NCBI RefSeq assembly: GCF_034344865.1
Contig: NZ_CP133774.1
Coordinates: 4,650,001-4,714,000, forward strand
DNA: 64,000 bases
Source of the DNA: Pseudomonas sp. 10S4
GTDB taxonomy: Bacteria > Pseudomonadota > Gammaproteobacteria > Pseudomonadales > Pseudomonadaceae
Direction: 5' to 3'
The notes under the pieces are model-generated. The model worked only from the letters and a program-made list of their open reading frames with translations, did not search any database and was not told where the DNA came from. Made by a program: the position numbers and the translations under genes. Shown here one piece after another: positions 43,783-53,463 of the stretch; position 1 is the stretch's first letter; every line of letters starts with the position of its first letter.

Positions 43783-44189
43783 GAGAGGAGCCTTTTTTCA
43801 GAGACCGGCGGGTTGCTTACAGTAGCGGGGAAGGGCCGGTTCGGATAGTCGGATAGTCGGCTAGGGGCGTGAGGTGGGCGTCGTGGGTGTCGGGCAGGGG
43901 CGGACTTCTCGAAATGGCAGCGCGGTGCGCCATTTTAGAGGCCCGGCGGTTCAGAGATTAGTCAGCTAAAAGGCATTTACCCTATTAGGGTGGCTCATGA
44001 ATCGAGCCACCTGTGAGAACTCTAGCCAGGCAAACCCTGTGGCGAGGGGGCTTGCCCCCGTTGGGTCGCGAAGCGGCCCCGGCATTCTTCCAGTCTTACC
44101 GTGCAAGCAGGTATTGCGACTGCTTCGCAGTCGAACGGGGGCGAGCCCCCTCACCACAGGTTTTGGTGAATGCTCAGGTGTGGGGCGCT
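43783..44189. other. Intergenic gap with hairpin and REP
   Basis: No gene. A perfect 8-bp stem ggtggctc/gagccacc lies at 43989-44011, just before the REP element. The phrase ggctcatgaatcg within it recurs near 49511, also next to a REP. The upstream part (43800-43960) should hold the chrA promoter. Confidence 0.45.
44036..44160. repeat. REP-type inverted pair (gagggggcttgcccccg variant)
   Basis: ctgtggcgagggggcttgcc at 44037 is answered by gggcgagccccctcaccaca ending near 44158. The arms contain more G/C than the other elements in the window. Confidence 0.75.
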
Positions 44190-45083
44190 TCAGCCCTTAT
44201 AACGCAACGCATCCAGCAACAGCGCAAACGCCGGTGACGCCTGCCGGCGGCTCGGGTAGTAGAGGTGGAAACCGGCAAACTGTGGGCACCAATCTTCAAG
44301 CACTCGCACCAATCGGCCATCCGCCAGGTGCGGCGCCACCAGGTCTTCAGGGATGTAACTCAAGCCGAATCCATCCAGCGCCGCGTTCAGGAGTTGATAA
44401 ACACCGTTGAACGTCACCTGGCCAGACACCCGAACATTCAGGCTTTCCCCGGCCTTTTCAAACTCCCAGGCGTACAAGCCACCGTTGGTGGGCAGCCGCA
44501 GGTTGTTGCATTGATGCTCAGTCAGGTCGCGAGGTGTCTGGGGACTCGAGCGGTCGGTAAAGTAGGCCGGCGAACCCACCACGGCCATGCGCATGTCTGG
44601 GCCGATACGGGTGGCGATCATGCCTTGGGCGACGTCTTCGCCCAGGCGCACACCGGCATCGAAACCTTGCGCGGCGATGTCGACAAAGCTGTAGTCGCAA
44701 CAGACTTCGACCGAGATGTCCGGGTATTTCGCCAGGAAAGGTTTCAACACCGGCCACAGGATGAACTCCAGCGCGTGGTCCATCGCGTTGAGGCGAATAT
44801 TGCCGGCCGGTGTGTCGCGCAGGTCGCTGAGGGCCGCCAGCTCAATTTCGATTTCTTCGAAGTGCGGGCCGATGGTTTCCATCAGCCGTTGCCCGGCTTC
44901 GGTCGGCGACACGCTGCGGGTGGTGCGGGTCAGCAGACGCAATCCCAGTCGCGCTTCCAGGCCACGAATCGTATGGCTCAGCGCCGATTGTGAAACCCCC
45001 AGTTTGGCGGCGGCCTTGGTGAAACTCCGCTCCCGCGCAACCGCCAGGAAGGCGAGCAGATCATTGGCGTTTTCCCGCAACAT
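44190..45083 (-). CDS. LysR-family transcriptional regulator
   Basis: The 297-residue regulator has an N-terminal winged helix (LLAFLAVARERSFTKAAAKL; QSALSHTIRGLEARLGLRL) with the LTRTTRSVSPTEAG wing and an effector domain from about 90. It resembles the CrgA/AaeR-type group of LysR proteins. It is divergent from the cupin gene (100-base gap) and is a plausible regulator of that gene and of the convergent pao genes beyond it. Confidence 0.9.
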   Translation of the reverse strand: MLRENANDLLAFLAVARERSFTKAAAKLGVSQSALSHTIRGLEARLGLRLLTRTTRSVSPTEAGQRLMETIGPHFEEIEIELAALSDLRDTPAGNIRLNAMDHALEFILWPVLKPFLAKYPDISVEVCCDYSFVDIAAQGFDAGVRLGEDVAQGMIATRIGPDMRMAVVGSPAYFTDRSSPQTPRDLTEHQCNNLRLPTNGGLYAWEFEKAGESLNVRVSGQVTFNGVYQLLNAALDGFGLSYIPEDLVAPHLADGRLVRVLEDWCPQFAGFHLYYPSRRQASPAFALLLDALRYKG

Positions 45084-45183
45084 CCATGAGTCCCCCTCAT
45101 AAGTCTTTTCGAATTGTAGCGGCTAATCAGGAGAATACGCGGCTGATAGATTGAACGCACTTTCATAGGCTCAGGAGACCCCG

Positions 45184-45588
45184 ATGCTGACCGTTACCCC
45201 CAATGGCTCTCAACCTTCGGCCAAAGGCCCCGCCGACTATTTCACCGGGACCGTGCGTGTCGATGCGCCGTTCAAAGGCACCGAACCGGCTCAGGTCAGC
45301 GGCGCCACAGTCACCTTCGAACCCGGTGCCCGTACGGCTTGGCACGCTCATCCGCTAGGGCAGACGTTGATCGTCACCGCAGGCTTGGGTTGGGTGCAGG
45401 AATTGAACAAACCCGTCCAACAAATCCGGCCGGGCGACACCGTATGGATTCCACCCCATGTGAAACATTGGCATGGCGCCACCGCCACCACCGCCATGAC
45501 TCACATCGCGATTGCCGAAGTGCAGGACGGCAAAGTGGTGGACTGGATGGAGCAGGTCAGCGACACGCAATACCCTGCCGCGCAATAA
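45184..45588 (+). CDS. Small cupin-domain protein
   Basis: The 134-residue protein is a single cupin barrel. Motif 1 is [21 protein letters not shown] with metal-binding His-x-His and Gln, and motif 2 is [20 protein letters not shown] with His. Similar small cupins include carboxymuconolactone-associated and mandelonitrile-lyase-like enzymes; a specific reaction cannot be read here. ATG at 45184 has ggaga upstream. It ends 5 bases before the stop of the convergent paoC gene. Confidence 0.82.
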   Translation: MLTVTPNGSQPSAKGPADYFTGTVRVDAPFKGTEPAQVSGATVTFEPGARTAWHAHPLGQTLIVTAGLGWVQELNKPVQQIRPGDTVWIPPHVKHWHGATATTAMTHIAIAEVQDGKVVDWMEQVSDTQYPAAQ

Positions 45589-45593
45589 CCCCT

Positions 45594-47790
45594 TCAGATC
45601 ATCGCGGGCAATTTATCCAGGATCTTGTCCAGCGTGATGGGATACTCCCGAACCCTTGCGCCGGTGGCGTTGTAGACCGCGTTGGCGATGGCCGCACTGA
45701 CGCCGCACAACCCCAGTTCGCCGACGCCTTTTGCCTTCATCGGCGACGAATAAGGGTCGGTTTCATCGAGGAAAATCACTTCTTGATGTGGGATGTCCGC
45801 ATGCACCGGCACCTCATAGCCAGCCAGGTCGTGATTGACGAAAAAGCCCTGGCGCTTGTCCACAGCCAGTTCTTCCATCAACGCCGCGCCCACGCCCATG
45901 GTCATCGCGCCGATCACCTGGCTGCGCGCCGAGGTCGGGTTGAGGATTCGCCCGGCGGCGCACACGGCCAACATGCGGCGTACGCGGATTTCCCCGGTGG
46001 CGCTGTCGACTGCGACTTCGACAAAGTGTGCGCCAAAGGTCGATTGCTGGAACTGTTTGGCCAGATCACCAAACTCGATCGAGTCTTCGGCGACTATTTC
46101 TCCGGCCTGCGCGGCATCGCGCAACGGCACGCTTTTATCGCTGGCATGCACCTGGCCATCGGTGAACAGCGCATCCTCTGCGTTCATGCCCAGCCGTTGC
46201 GCGACCGCTTCGCGCAGCTTGACGCAAGCGGCATAGACGCCCGCCGTCGAGCAGTTTGCGCCGAACTGGCCGCCAGAACCGGACGACACCGGAAAGCTCG
46301 AATCGCCCAGGCGCACGACCACGTTATCCAGCGGCACGCCCATCATTTCCGCTGCCGTCTGAGCAATGATCGTGTAGCTGCCGGTGCCGATATCGGTCAT
46401 GTCGGTTTCCACGGTCACCGTGCCCTGGCCATCAAGCCGAACCCGTGCCCCGGACTTCACCAGATTGTTATTGCGAAAAGCCACGCCGACACCCATGCCG
46501 ATCAGCCAGCGACCGTCACGTTGTGTGCCAGGTTGTGGGTGACGCTGGCTCCAGTCGAACTGTTCGGCGCCGGTGCGCAGGCATTCGATCAGTTGCCGCT
46601 GCGAGTAACGCCGTTCTGGATTGGTCGGGTCGACCTGGGTGTCATTGAGGATGCGGAACTCGATGGGGTCGAGGTTCAGTTTTTCGGCCATTTCGTCCAT
46701 GGCGATTTCCAGCGCCATCAACCCCGGGGTTTCGCCCGGCGCGCGCATGGCGTTGCCTTCAGGCAGGTCGAGGGTGGTGAGACGCATGGAAACCACGCGG
46801 TTGGCCCCGGCGTACAGCAATTTGCTTGGCTGTGCAGCCCGCTCGACTTTGCCGTCGGGCAAGTCGCCCGACCAGCCTTCGTGGGCGATGGCGGTGATTT
46901 TGCCGTCGCGCGTGGTGCCGATACGGATTCGCTGAATGGTGGCGGGACGGTGCGTCGAGTTGTTAAACATCTGTGGCCGGGTCAGCGCCACTTTCACCGG
47001 CCTGCCGGCCATACGCGCGCCGAGGGCGGCGAGCACCGCATCAGCCCTGAGAAACAGTTTTCCGCCGAAACCGCCGCCGATGTAGGGCGAGATCAACCGC
47101 AGGTTTTTCCTGGGCATGCCCAATGTGGTCGCGATGTCGGTAGCGGCCCAGTCGATCATTTGATTGGAGGTCCATACCGTCAGTTGATCGCCGTTCCAGA
47201 CCGCCATTGAGGCGAAGGGCTCCATCATCGCGTGGGCCTGGTCGGGGGTGGTGTAGGTCGCATCCAGTTGCACCGGCGCGGCGGCAAATGCGCCCTCGAA
47301 ATCGCCGTGGACAACATCTGGCATATCCTTGGGTTCCAAACCGGAGTCGCGAATGCTGGCGAGATCGAAGGCGCCGTCGGTACTGGCGTAGGTGATGTCG
47401 AGCAACTGCGCGGCGGCCCGCGCTTGTTCGAAGGTTTCAGCCACGACTAATGCGACGGCCTGGTGATAATGCTCGATGTCGGGTCCGGCGAGCAGTTTTG
47501 CGGTGTTGTATTTGCCCTTGCCGAGTTTTCCCGCATTCGCGGCGGTGACAATCGCAATCACCCCCGAGCGCAGACTTCGCCTCTTCAAGGTTCATCGATG
47601 TGATGCGGCCCTTGGCGATGGCCGAGCCGACCACGAAGCCATAAGCCGGGTTCGAGGCGACGTCGTGGTGTTCGTAGGCGTAAGGCGCGCGTCCTGTGGT
47701 CTTCAAGTGCCCTTCAATACGTGTCGTTGGCTTGCCGACTACCTTCATCTGGTCGATGGGGTTGGTGCCGGCCGGGGTCTCGAACTTCAT
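45594..47790 (-). CDS. paoC: PaoC-like molybdopterin-binding subunit of aldehyde oxidoreductase, frameshifted near N-terminus
   Basis: This is the large molybdenum-cofactor subunit of a xanthine-oxidase-family enzyme: [38 protein letters not shown], and near the end [17 protein letters not shown] with the conserved GVGE Glu that acts as catalytic base. The N-terminus starts at ATG 47790 ([20 protein letters not shown]) and runs to about LEEAKSAL, where the C5 run 47561-47565 contains one base too many; the remainder ([19 protein letters not shown]) is in another frame. Restored length is 731 residues, equal to the family norm. It oxidises aldehydes in the periplasm. Confidence 0.85.
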
Positions 47791-48743
47791 GCGTGAGTCC
47801 TCGCTTGCGCCATCACCGAAGCGAGCGTGCGCTCGACCAGCGTCAGCTTGAAGGCGTTTTGATCGGTGGGTGTGGCCCCGGCGAGCAACTGCGCCGTGAC
47901 CGCTTTTGCGCCTTGGGACATGGCGGCTTCGGCGCTCTCGTTGCGCCAGGGTTTGTGCGCGACGCCGCCGAGCGCGATACGGCCTGAGCCATCGTTCTGA
48001 ATGACCGCAGCCACCGAGATCAGGGCGAAGGCGTAAGAGGCGCGGTCGCGAACCTTTTGGTAAATGTGCGTGCCGCCGAGTGGTGCGGGCAGCGTGACGG
48101 CGGTGATTAACTCGTGCGCGCCGAGGGTGGTTTCGATGTTCGGTGTATTGCCCGGTAGGCGATGCAAGTCTGCAATCGGAATGCTTCGGGTGCTGCCGTC
48201 CGGGCGGACTGTCTCGACCTGTGCGTCGAGCAGCCGCATTGCTACCGCCATGTCGCTGGGATGGGTGGCGATGCAGGCTTCGCTGACGCCGATGATCCCG
48301 AGCGGGCGACTGAATCCGCCGATGGCCGAACAACCACTGCCGGGCTGGCGCTTGTTGCAGGCCTGATTCGTGTCATAGAAGTACGGGCAACGGGTGCGTT
48401 GCAGCAGGTTGCCGGCGGTGGTGGCGACATTGCGCAACTGGCCGGAAGCGCCGGCGAGCAGGGCGCGGGAGAGCACCGCATAGTCCTTTCTGATCCGCGG
48501 GTCGGCAGCCAGGTCGGTGTTTCGTACCAGTGCTCCGACTCGCAAACCACCCTCAGGCGTGGCTTCAATCCGGTCCAGGGCAAGGCCGTTGACGTCGATC
48601 AGGTGCGTCGGCGTCTCGATGTCCAGCTTCATCAGGTCCAGCAGATTGGTCCCGCCGGCAATGAACCGCGAGCCGTTGATCTGCGCCGCCAATGCCGCGG
48701 CTTCGGTTGGGGACTGGGCGCGAGAATAGGTAAAGGGTCTCAT
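47787..48743 (-). CDS. paoB: PaoB-like FAD-binding subunit
   Basis: The 318-residue protein carries the FAD loop [19 protein letters not shown] and the segment [20 protein letters not shown], and also [20 protein letters not shown], whose Cys cluster resembles the extra [4Fe-4S] insertion that distinguishes PaoB of E. coli from other family members. The FAD subunit passes electrons from the iron-sulfur clusters to the acceptor. It overlaps paoA and paoC by 4 bases each, so the three are translationally coupled. Confidence 0.88.
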   Translation of the reverse strand: MRPFTYSRAQSPTEAAALAAQINGSRFIAGGTNLLDLMKLDIETPTHLIDVNGLALDRIEATPEGGLRVGALVRNTDLAADPRIRKDYAVLSRALLAGASGQLRNVATTAGNLLQRTRCPYFYDTNQACNKRQPGSGCSAIGGFSRPLGIIGVSEACIATHPSDMAVAMRLLDAQVETVRPDGSTRSIPIADLHRLPGNTPNIETTLGAHELITAVTLPAPLGGTHIYQKVRDRASYAFALISVAAVIQNDGSGRIALGGVAHKPWRNESAEAAMSQGAKAVTAQLLAGATPTDQNAFKLTLVERTLASVMAQARTHA

Positions 48744-49381
48744 GCGCTAGCCTGCGCAACGTCGGTGATGGCCTCGATGATGTTGGAGTACGCACCACAG
48801 CGGCAGATATTGCCGCTCATGCGTTCCTGCAATTCACTGGCGATCAGCCGGGGTGGTTCGGTAAGGCTGGGGCTGGCATGACTGGGAATCCCTTGGCGGA
48901 TTTCCTCCAGCACGGCGACAGCGGAACAGATTTGCCCCGGCGTGCAATACCCGCACTGGTAACCATCGTGCTTGATGAAGGCCGCTTGCATCGGGTGAAG
49001 TTTTTCAGGACTGCCAAGGCCCTCGATGGTGGTGATTTTCGAGCCCTGGTGCATGACCGCCAGGGTCAGGCACGAATTGATCCGCCGACCATCGGCAATC
49101 ACCGTGCAGGCGCCGCACTGGCCGTGGTCGCAACCCTTTTTGGTGCCGGTCAGTTGGAGGTGCTCACGTAGCGCGTCGAGCAGGGTGGTACGGGTATCGA
49201 GGTCCATGTCGTGCAGTTCGCCGTTGACCTCGATGGACAGTTTTGACAGGACCGGCCGTGCGGCGTTGGCGGCACTGGCTTGCGCGCAGATGAAGGGCGG
49301 CAGGGCGATGGCCGTCGCGGTCACGGCGCCGATAATTAGAAAGGTGCGGCGGGAAATCGGCTTCTGCTCACGGGCGTCCAT
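48740..49381 (-). CDS. paoA: PaoA-like [2Fe-2S] subunit with Tat signal
   Basis: The 213-residue protein begins with a twin-arginine signal ([20 protein letters not shown]), sending the complex to the periplasm. The first cluster motif is [11 protein letters not shown] with a preceding Lys/Gly, a ferredoxin-like 2Fe-2S site; the second is GYCTPGQI with ICRCGAY. These are the two [2Fe-2S] centres of xanthine-oxidase-family small subunits. It is the first gene of the paoABC operon. Presence of the Tat signal argues for the PaoABC (periplasmic aldehyde oxidoreductase) type rather than cytoplasmic xanthine dehydrogenase. Confidence 0.88.
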   Translation of the reverse strand: MDAREQKPISRRTFLIIGAVTATAIALPPFICAQASAANAARPVLSKLSIEVNGELHDMDLDTRTTLLDALREHLQLTGTKKGCDHGQCGACTVIADGRRINSCLTLAVMHQGSKITTIEGLGSPEKLHPMQAAFIKHDGYQCGYCTPGQICSAVAVLEEIRQGIPSHASPSLTEPPRLIASELQERMSGNICRCGAYSNIIEAITDVAQASA

Positions 49382-49530
49382 GGGGTCGATTCCTCTATCT
49401 GGCGTTTTTCGCGCAGCAACGTGCCTGCGCCATGGCGGTACTCGTTAGTAAGAGTGACCTGCGCGCGAGCGAAATGTTTTTGCGTTATTCGTCTATAGAG
49501 TTATGCGTAGGGCTCATGAATCGTCAGAAC

Positions 49531-49620
49531 TGTAGAGCGAAGCTTGCTCGCGAAAGCGGTATATCTGTCACATCGTCGCAGGATGTGCCGCCGTCTTCGC
49601 GAGCAAGCTTCGCTCCTACA
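49531..49620. repeat. REP-type inverted pair
   Basis: tgtagagcgaagcttgctcg is answered by cgagcaagcttcgctcctac. This is a divergent REP subtype; the rest of the 49382-49641 gap has no gene. Upstream of paoA, bases 49400-49520 must contain the pao promoter. Confidence 0.75.
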
Positions 49621-49641
49621 GGGGAGGAGTGCGCTGGAGAT

Positions 49642-50493
49642 TTATTGAGTACCAAACATCGCCGTCCAGTAAATCCCCGCATCGCTCTTCGGGTCCACCG
49701 CATACGCTGCGCCCAGTTCACGGAACTGCGGGTTCATCAGGTTGGCGCAGTGCCCTGGGCTGCCGAGCCAGCCATCGACGACTTTGCGGATGGTGTCTTG
49801 CCCGGCGGCGATGTTTTCGCCGATTTGCTGGTAACTGTAGCCGGCGAGTTCAGCCCGGTCGCCCGGCGTGCCGCCCGTGCGGTCCTTGTGGTCGAAGTAA
49901 TTGTTGTTGGCCATGTCCCGACTGTGAGCTTCGGCGGCAGTGCCCAGCGTGGCATTCCAGGCCAGTGGCGCGGTGGCGGCAAACGGTTGGCCGCCGCACT
50001 GCCGCGGCTGGGCGCGGGCGGCGTTGAGCAGTTCGAGGAGTTTTTGGCCTTCGGCCGAGGCGTCGCCCAGACGCCCGCTCAACAGCGGACGAGCGAGCAC
50101 AATGCGCCATTCGCTGCCGGAGCGGCTGACCCCGACATCAATGAATTGCGGGTTCAGCACCACTTGGCAGAAGCTCTCCTGCACAGCCTTCATGGCCGAC
50201 AGCGCATCACGCGGGCCGGACAGGGTGATCGCCTGCACGTTGACCATCGGATAGCCCGCACGGGCCATCGACTGCTGCAGGTCAACGGCGCCGCTGGCGG
50301 GCAGGATCAGGCGCGGATCGGCTGCCAGCGGTGGCAGCTCCGGCGAAGCCTGGCCGCCGCAGCGCTGTGCCTGGCTGCGATAGGTGTTGATCGACTGAAC
50401 CAACTGCGTCTCGTCAGTGGCCAGGGCCGACGTGGCAAACACCAGGCCCGACGACAACGCCGCAACACGCAAAACGGATGATAGAACGCGCAT
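49642..50493 (-). CDS. Exported CAP/SCP-domain protein
   Basis: The 283-residue protein has a signal peptide (cleavage about after ALA, residue 26). The first half (ETQLVQSINTYRSQAQRCGG) is repeated in style by the CAP domain proper: LLNAARAQPRQCGGQPFAAT, AEAHSRDMANNNYFDHKDRT, GENIAAGQDTI and VDGWLGSPGHCANLMNPQF, with the conserved two His and Glu of the CAP cavity. It is found in many periplasmic or secreted bacterial proteins with no settled function. ATG at 50493 is preceded by aaggggga, whereas the longer frame start is not. Confidence 0.85.
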   Translation of the reverse strand: MRVLSSVLRVAALSSGLVFATSALATDETQLVQSINTYRSQAQRCGGQASPELPPLAADPRLILPASGAVDLQQSMARAGYPMVNVQAITLSGPRDALSAMKAVQESFCQVVLNPQFIDVGVSRSGSEWRIVLARPLLSGRLGDASAEGQKLLELLNAARAQPRQCGGQPFAATAPLAWNATLGTAAEAHSRDMANNNYFDHKDRTGGTPGDRAELAGYSYQQIGENIAAGQDTIRKVVDGWLGSPGHCANLMNPQFRELGAAYAVDPKSDAGIYWTAMFGTQ

Positions 50494-50646
50494 GAAAATC
50501 CCCCTTGAACGGACTGCGCCCATGATGCGCGATTTCGCCCCTCACAGGGCAACGGGTTTTTGCCGTTTGTGGGGCGTTTGATGGCGCGATTTGCCGGCTA
50601 CAATTAAGCGAAGTCGGCCATCGACGTCCTACAGAGCCTGCCCATC

Positions 50647-51268
50647 ATGCGCCTCCCGTGGATAGCAACCTGCCTCGCCCTTACCCTGCTTGCAGGCCAG
50701 GTCATCGCTGATGACCAGGAGCAAAAAAGAAGTCGCGGTGGACAAGGCCCAGGTCCTGGAACAGAAAGCGGCCGAGAAGGGCGGTGAAGCACCGGCGCCG
50801 AAAAAGGCCGAGACCATCACTCAGTCCGAAGTCCAGGCCGTCGACCCGACGGGCACCGCGCCAATGGACGAGGCCATCACCTGCCTGGCCCGCTCCATTT
50901 ATTGGGAGGCCAAAGGCAAGGACTCCGCCGCCATGGAGGCCGTTGCCAACGTGGTAATGAATCGCCTCGGGCACGAGGGCTTTCCGGATACGGTATGCGG
51001 GATCGTCAAGCAAGGCTCGGAAAAGCATGCCTGCCAGTTTTCCTGGTGGTGTGACGGCAAGCCAGACACGGCCCAGGAAGAAGCGCCTTACGCGATCGCC
51101 AAGGAAATCGCCAGAAAGGCGCTGAACAAACAGCTACCGGATCGCACCCACGGCGCGATGTATTTCCATGACAGGACGGTGAAGCCGAATTGGGCGCATA
51201 AATACATCAGGACCGCCCAGGTCGGGCTGTTCACGTTTTACAAACCCCATGACGGTTCGGCGAAGTAG
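50647..51268 (+). CDS. SleB-type cell-wall hydrolase (exported), frameshift after the signal peptide
   Basis: The restored protein (206 residues) starts at ATG 50647 with the signal peptide MRLPWIATCLALTLLAGQVIA, then a Lys/Glu-rich helix (EVAVDKAQVLEQKAAEKGGE), then the hydrolase_2 (SleB/CwlJ) domain: CLARSIYWEAKGKD with the catalytic Glu, VANVVMNRLGHEGFPDTVCG and CQFSWWCDGKPD. The A6 run 50723-50728 has one A too many, so the signal peptide and the body lie in different frames; the body frame begins near 50690. It should cleave peptidoglycan in the periplasm. Confidence 0.82.
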
Positions 51269-51278
51269 CGTTTCTCGC

Positions 51279-51347
51279 TCAGACGTGACTCAGCGCAATG
51301 GCGAAAGACACCACGATCATGCAGGCAATCGCCAAATTGAAGTTCAT
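51279..51347 (-). CDS. Possible 22-residue single-pass membrane peptide
   Basis: The minus-strand frame from ATG 51347 encodes MNFNLAIACMIVVSFAIALS followed by HV and a TGA. It is almost entirely hydrophobic with a polar N-terminus, as in known small membrane peptides. No convincing ribosome binding site is visible upstream, so this is a weak call. Confidence 0.3.
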   Translation of the reverse strand: MNFNLAIACMIVVSFAIALSHV

Positions 51348-51488
51348 GACAGAGTCGTCCGAGCGGTTAGGGGAGCGGCTATCGTGAACAGGTCGAGGCG
51401 AAATGAAAAATTCGCTTTGGTGATTTGTATGATCGAAAGAAATGATGGGTTATCGGCGAGGGTGCAATATCTGCACTGACTGTCAGTC

Positions 51489-51573
51489 CGCCTTCGCGAG
51501 CAAGCCCGCTCCCACAGAGGATGTATGACCGACACAGATCCAATGTGGGAGCGGGCTTGCTCGCGAAGGGGCC
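51489..51573. repeat. REPIN: inverted REP pair
   Basis: gccttcgcgagcaagcccgc at 51490 is answered by tgtgggagcgggcttgctcg starting at 51544. It separates the SleB gene region from the WxxGxW lipoprotein gene. Confidence 0.75.
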
Positions 51574-51585
51574 ATCAGCGCCTAT

Positions 51586-51798
51586 TCAGTAAGCCCGCCA
51601 ATGCCCCGGCACCCACATCCACTGATTGTGCCCCCAACGATAATGCCCGGCTACCCAGTGGTAACCCGGTGCCGGCATGACCGGCACGACTTCAACCAGC
51701 GGCGGCGGCCGGTGCGGGCGTGCTGGCTCGACGATGCAGCCTGACAGGGTAATCGCCGTGAGACTGGCGACGATGAGCGTCTTGAATGTTCGCAGCAT
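51586..51798 (-). CDS. WxxGxW (YXWGQW-type) small lipoprotein
   Basis: The 70-residue product has a signal peptide with lipobox LSGC (Cys about residue 21) and a C-terminal region APGYHWVAGHYRWGHNQWMW followed by VPGHW, the WxxGxW repeat of the BcpO/YXWGQW group. Function unknown. Start ATG 51798 is preceded by aggaat with normal spacing; an ATG at 51819 exists but lacks one. It lies 91 bases downstream of the Spy-like sensor gene on the same strand, at the end of the ECF sigma unit. Confidence 0.75.
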   Translation of the reverse strand: MLRTFKTLIVASLTAITLSGCIVEPARPHRPPPLVEVVPVMPAPGYHWVAGHYRWGHNQWMWVPGHWRAY

Positions 51799-51889
51799 GG
51801 CTGGATTCCTGGTTTTCATACTTGCGAGCGCCTGAGTGGCAGGCTCGCAAAGGTTTAACGTCGGCCGACGGAAAATCCGTCGCCAGCGG

Positions 51890-52363
51890 CTAATTCTTGT
51901 TGGCGGCCTTGCCCTTGGCGTTACCCCGCGCATACAGCGAATCAGCGAGGGTTTGCCGCTCTTTGGCCGGCAATGTGGCGGCGAAGTCCGCCAGGTTGGC
52001 GTCGACCTTCGCCCGCAGCGTGATGTCCGCGTCACGGGCCTTGGCCAGATCGCTGTCCAGCGCGGCGCGATCCAGCGTCGGCGCTTGTAGCTGACGCACC
52101 ACGTCGAGCCGTGCATCGCGGCTGGCGGCGATCAATGCCTGATTCTCGTCTCGAGTCTGGCGCAGCAACTGGCGCAGTTGATGGCGTTTGGCGGGCGGCA
52201 ACTGCAACATCACCTGGCGCACGCCGTGTTGCGGCAGTACCAGCGCGGGTTTGGCCTGGCTGTGCCACTGATAGTAACCGCCGACCGCGCCGCCGATCAG
52301 GAACACGTTGAGCACTAGCGACACCGCCAGCAGGGCTTTGAAATGCTTGGGTGGCTGGGTCAC
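51890..52363 (-). CDS. Periplasmic heavy-metal sensor-like protein (CnrX/Spy group)
   Basis: The 157-residue protein has one membrane anchor (about 9-29) and a helical periplasmic domain: LQLPPAKRHQLRQLLRQTRD, RDARLDVVRQLQAPTLDRAA and ATLPAKERQTLADSLYARGN, matching the periplasmic heavy-metal-sensor and Spy/CpxP pattern (LTxxQ-like segments). In Cnr-type systems the sensor regulates an anti-sigma factor. Overlap of 4 bases with the anti-sigma-like gene suggests a complex. No metal ligand set is obvious, so metal sensing is inference. Confidence 0.75.
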   Translation of the reverse strand: MTQPPKHFKALLAVSLVLNVFLIGGAVGGYYQWHSQAKPALVLPQHGVRQVMLQLPPAKRHQLRQLLRQTRDENQALIAASRDARLDVVRQLQAPTLDRAALDSDLAKARDADITLRAKVDANLADFAATLPAKERQTLADSLYARGNAKGKAANKN

Positions 52364-52794
52364 TGGTCACTCTCCTCGGCGTTGATACTCATGACGATAT
52401 CGGCATCGCTCTGCTCAAAAATGCTGGGCAGGGCTTCGGATGAGCTCGGCAACGGCAGGCCCAATGAAACCACCAGCATCCCCGCCGCAATGCCGGCCAG
52501 GCCAGCGCCGACGAAACCGATACGTGACAGCCAGCCCGGATGCCGGCCCCAGAACGACGGCGGTGCGGCCGCTGGCGCTGATGCGACGATGCGCCGAATC
52601 AGCTCCGGCGTCGGTGCGGCGACCCGATGGCTATCGAGCAGACCATCGAGCCAGCGCGCCTGGTTCAAGGCTTCAAGTAACTCGGCGTTGCCCTCGGCGA
52701 GTAACGCCTGAGCGCCGGCGCGCTCAGAGGCGGGCCAGCGTTGCAGGTCGGCGCCGTAGGCATCGGCCAGATGAGTGAACCGTTCGGGCGTCAT
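52360..52794 (-). CDS. Membrane anti-sigma factor-like protein
   Basis: The 144-residue protein has a cytoplasmic N-terminal helix region (ERFTHLADAYGADLQRWPAS, LLEALNQARWLDGLLDSHRV) and one membrane helix (about 92-112), then a short periplasmic tail. There is no HxxxCxxC motif, so it is not a zinc-binding ZAS anti-sigma domain. Its ATG overlaps the sigma-factor stop and the sensor gene start overlaps its stop, the classic layout of an ECF sigma/anti-sigma pair. Confidence 0.75.
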   Translation of the reverse strand: MTPERFTHLADAYGADLQRWPASERAGAQALLAEGNAELLEALNQARWLDGLLDSHRVAAPTPELIRRIVASAPAAAPPSFWGRHPGWLSRIGFVGAGLAGIAAGMLVVSLGLPLPSSSEALPSIFEQSDADIVMSINAEESDQ

Positions 52795-53372
52795 CTTTTT
52801 CCCCTCCTTAGGCGCGCGGGGTCGTGGGCATCGACCAGATGATTGCGCAAGTTGCGCCGTGCCCGCGACAGCAGGCTTTCCAGTGCATCGACGGTAATGT
52901 TCATCAGCGCCGCCGCCTCGATGTTCGACAGGTCCTGGTAATAAGTCAGCACGATGGCTTCGCGCTGGCGGTCGGGCAACGCGGCCAGTGCAGCCGCCAT
53001 CAGTTCGTTGCGCGCGCTGGCTTCCAGTTGCTCTTCCGGCAGCGGCGCAGGGTCCACCGGCTCGGGCAACTCATCGTTGTCTGGCAGGGGTTGTTCTTTG
53101 CGACTGCGCAAGCGGTCGTAGCACAGATTGAGCGCGACCCGATGCAACCAGGTGTCAAACCGTGCCTGCCCGCTACGCCAGTTCGCGGCCTGTTTCCAGA
53201 TCCGCAGAAAGCTTTCCTGAGCGACGTCTTTCGCTTCATCGGCATCGCCCAGCAAACGACTGGCGAGTGCCAGCAGACGGGGCAGCTTGCGCGACACCAT
53301 CTCGTTGACGGCCTGTGCCTCGTTGTTGCCGATACGGGCCAACAACTCGACGTCCGGATCAGTTTCGTTCAA
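52791..53372 (-). CDS. ECF-family RNA polymerase sigma factor
   Basis: The 193-residue protein has region 2 (KLPRLLALASRLLGDADEAK to ESFLRIWKQAANW, with the RLLGD/DVAQE core) and region 4 (ALAALPDRQREAIVLTYYQD, ALMNITVDALESLLSRARRN), separated by a Pro-rich linker, the ECF layout without region 3. It would redirect RNA polymerase to stress genes, held inactive by the adjacent membrane protein. The second WxxGxW gene, 91 bases upstream on the same strand, may be its target. Confidence 0.92.
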   Translation of the reverse strand: MNETDPDVELLARIGNNEAQAVNEMVSRKLPRLLALASRLLGDADEAKDVAQESFLRIWKQAANWRSGQARFDTWLHRVALNLCYDRLRSRKEQPLPDNDELPEPVDPAPLPEEQLEASARNELMAAALAALPDRQREAIVLTYYQDLSNIEAAALMNITVDALESLLSRARRNLRNHLVDAHDPARLRRGKR

Positions 53373-53463
53373 ATGACAGCTCTCGGTCCGGTGGCGGGAT
53401 CAGATTGTGCCGGGCAGGGAAGGGGACGAACCCGGTTCGTCCCGTGCCGATACCCCCGTGGGA

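Noticed and set aside
45339..47210. Plus-strand open frame of 623 codons
   Set aside because: Antisense shadow of paoC with His/Gln/Arg-rich composition.
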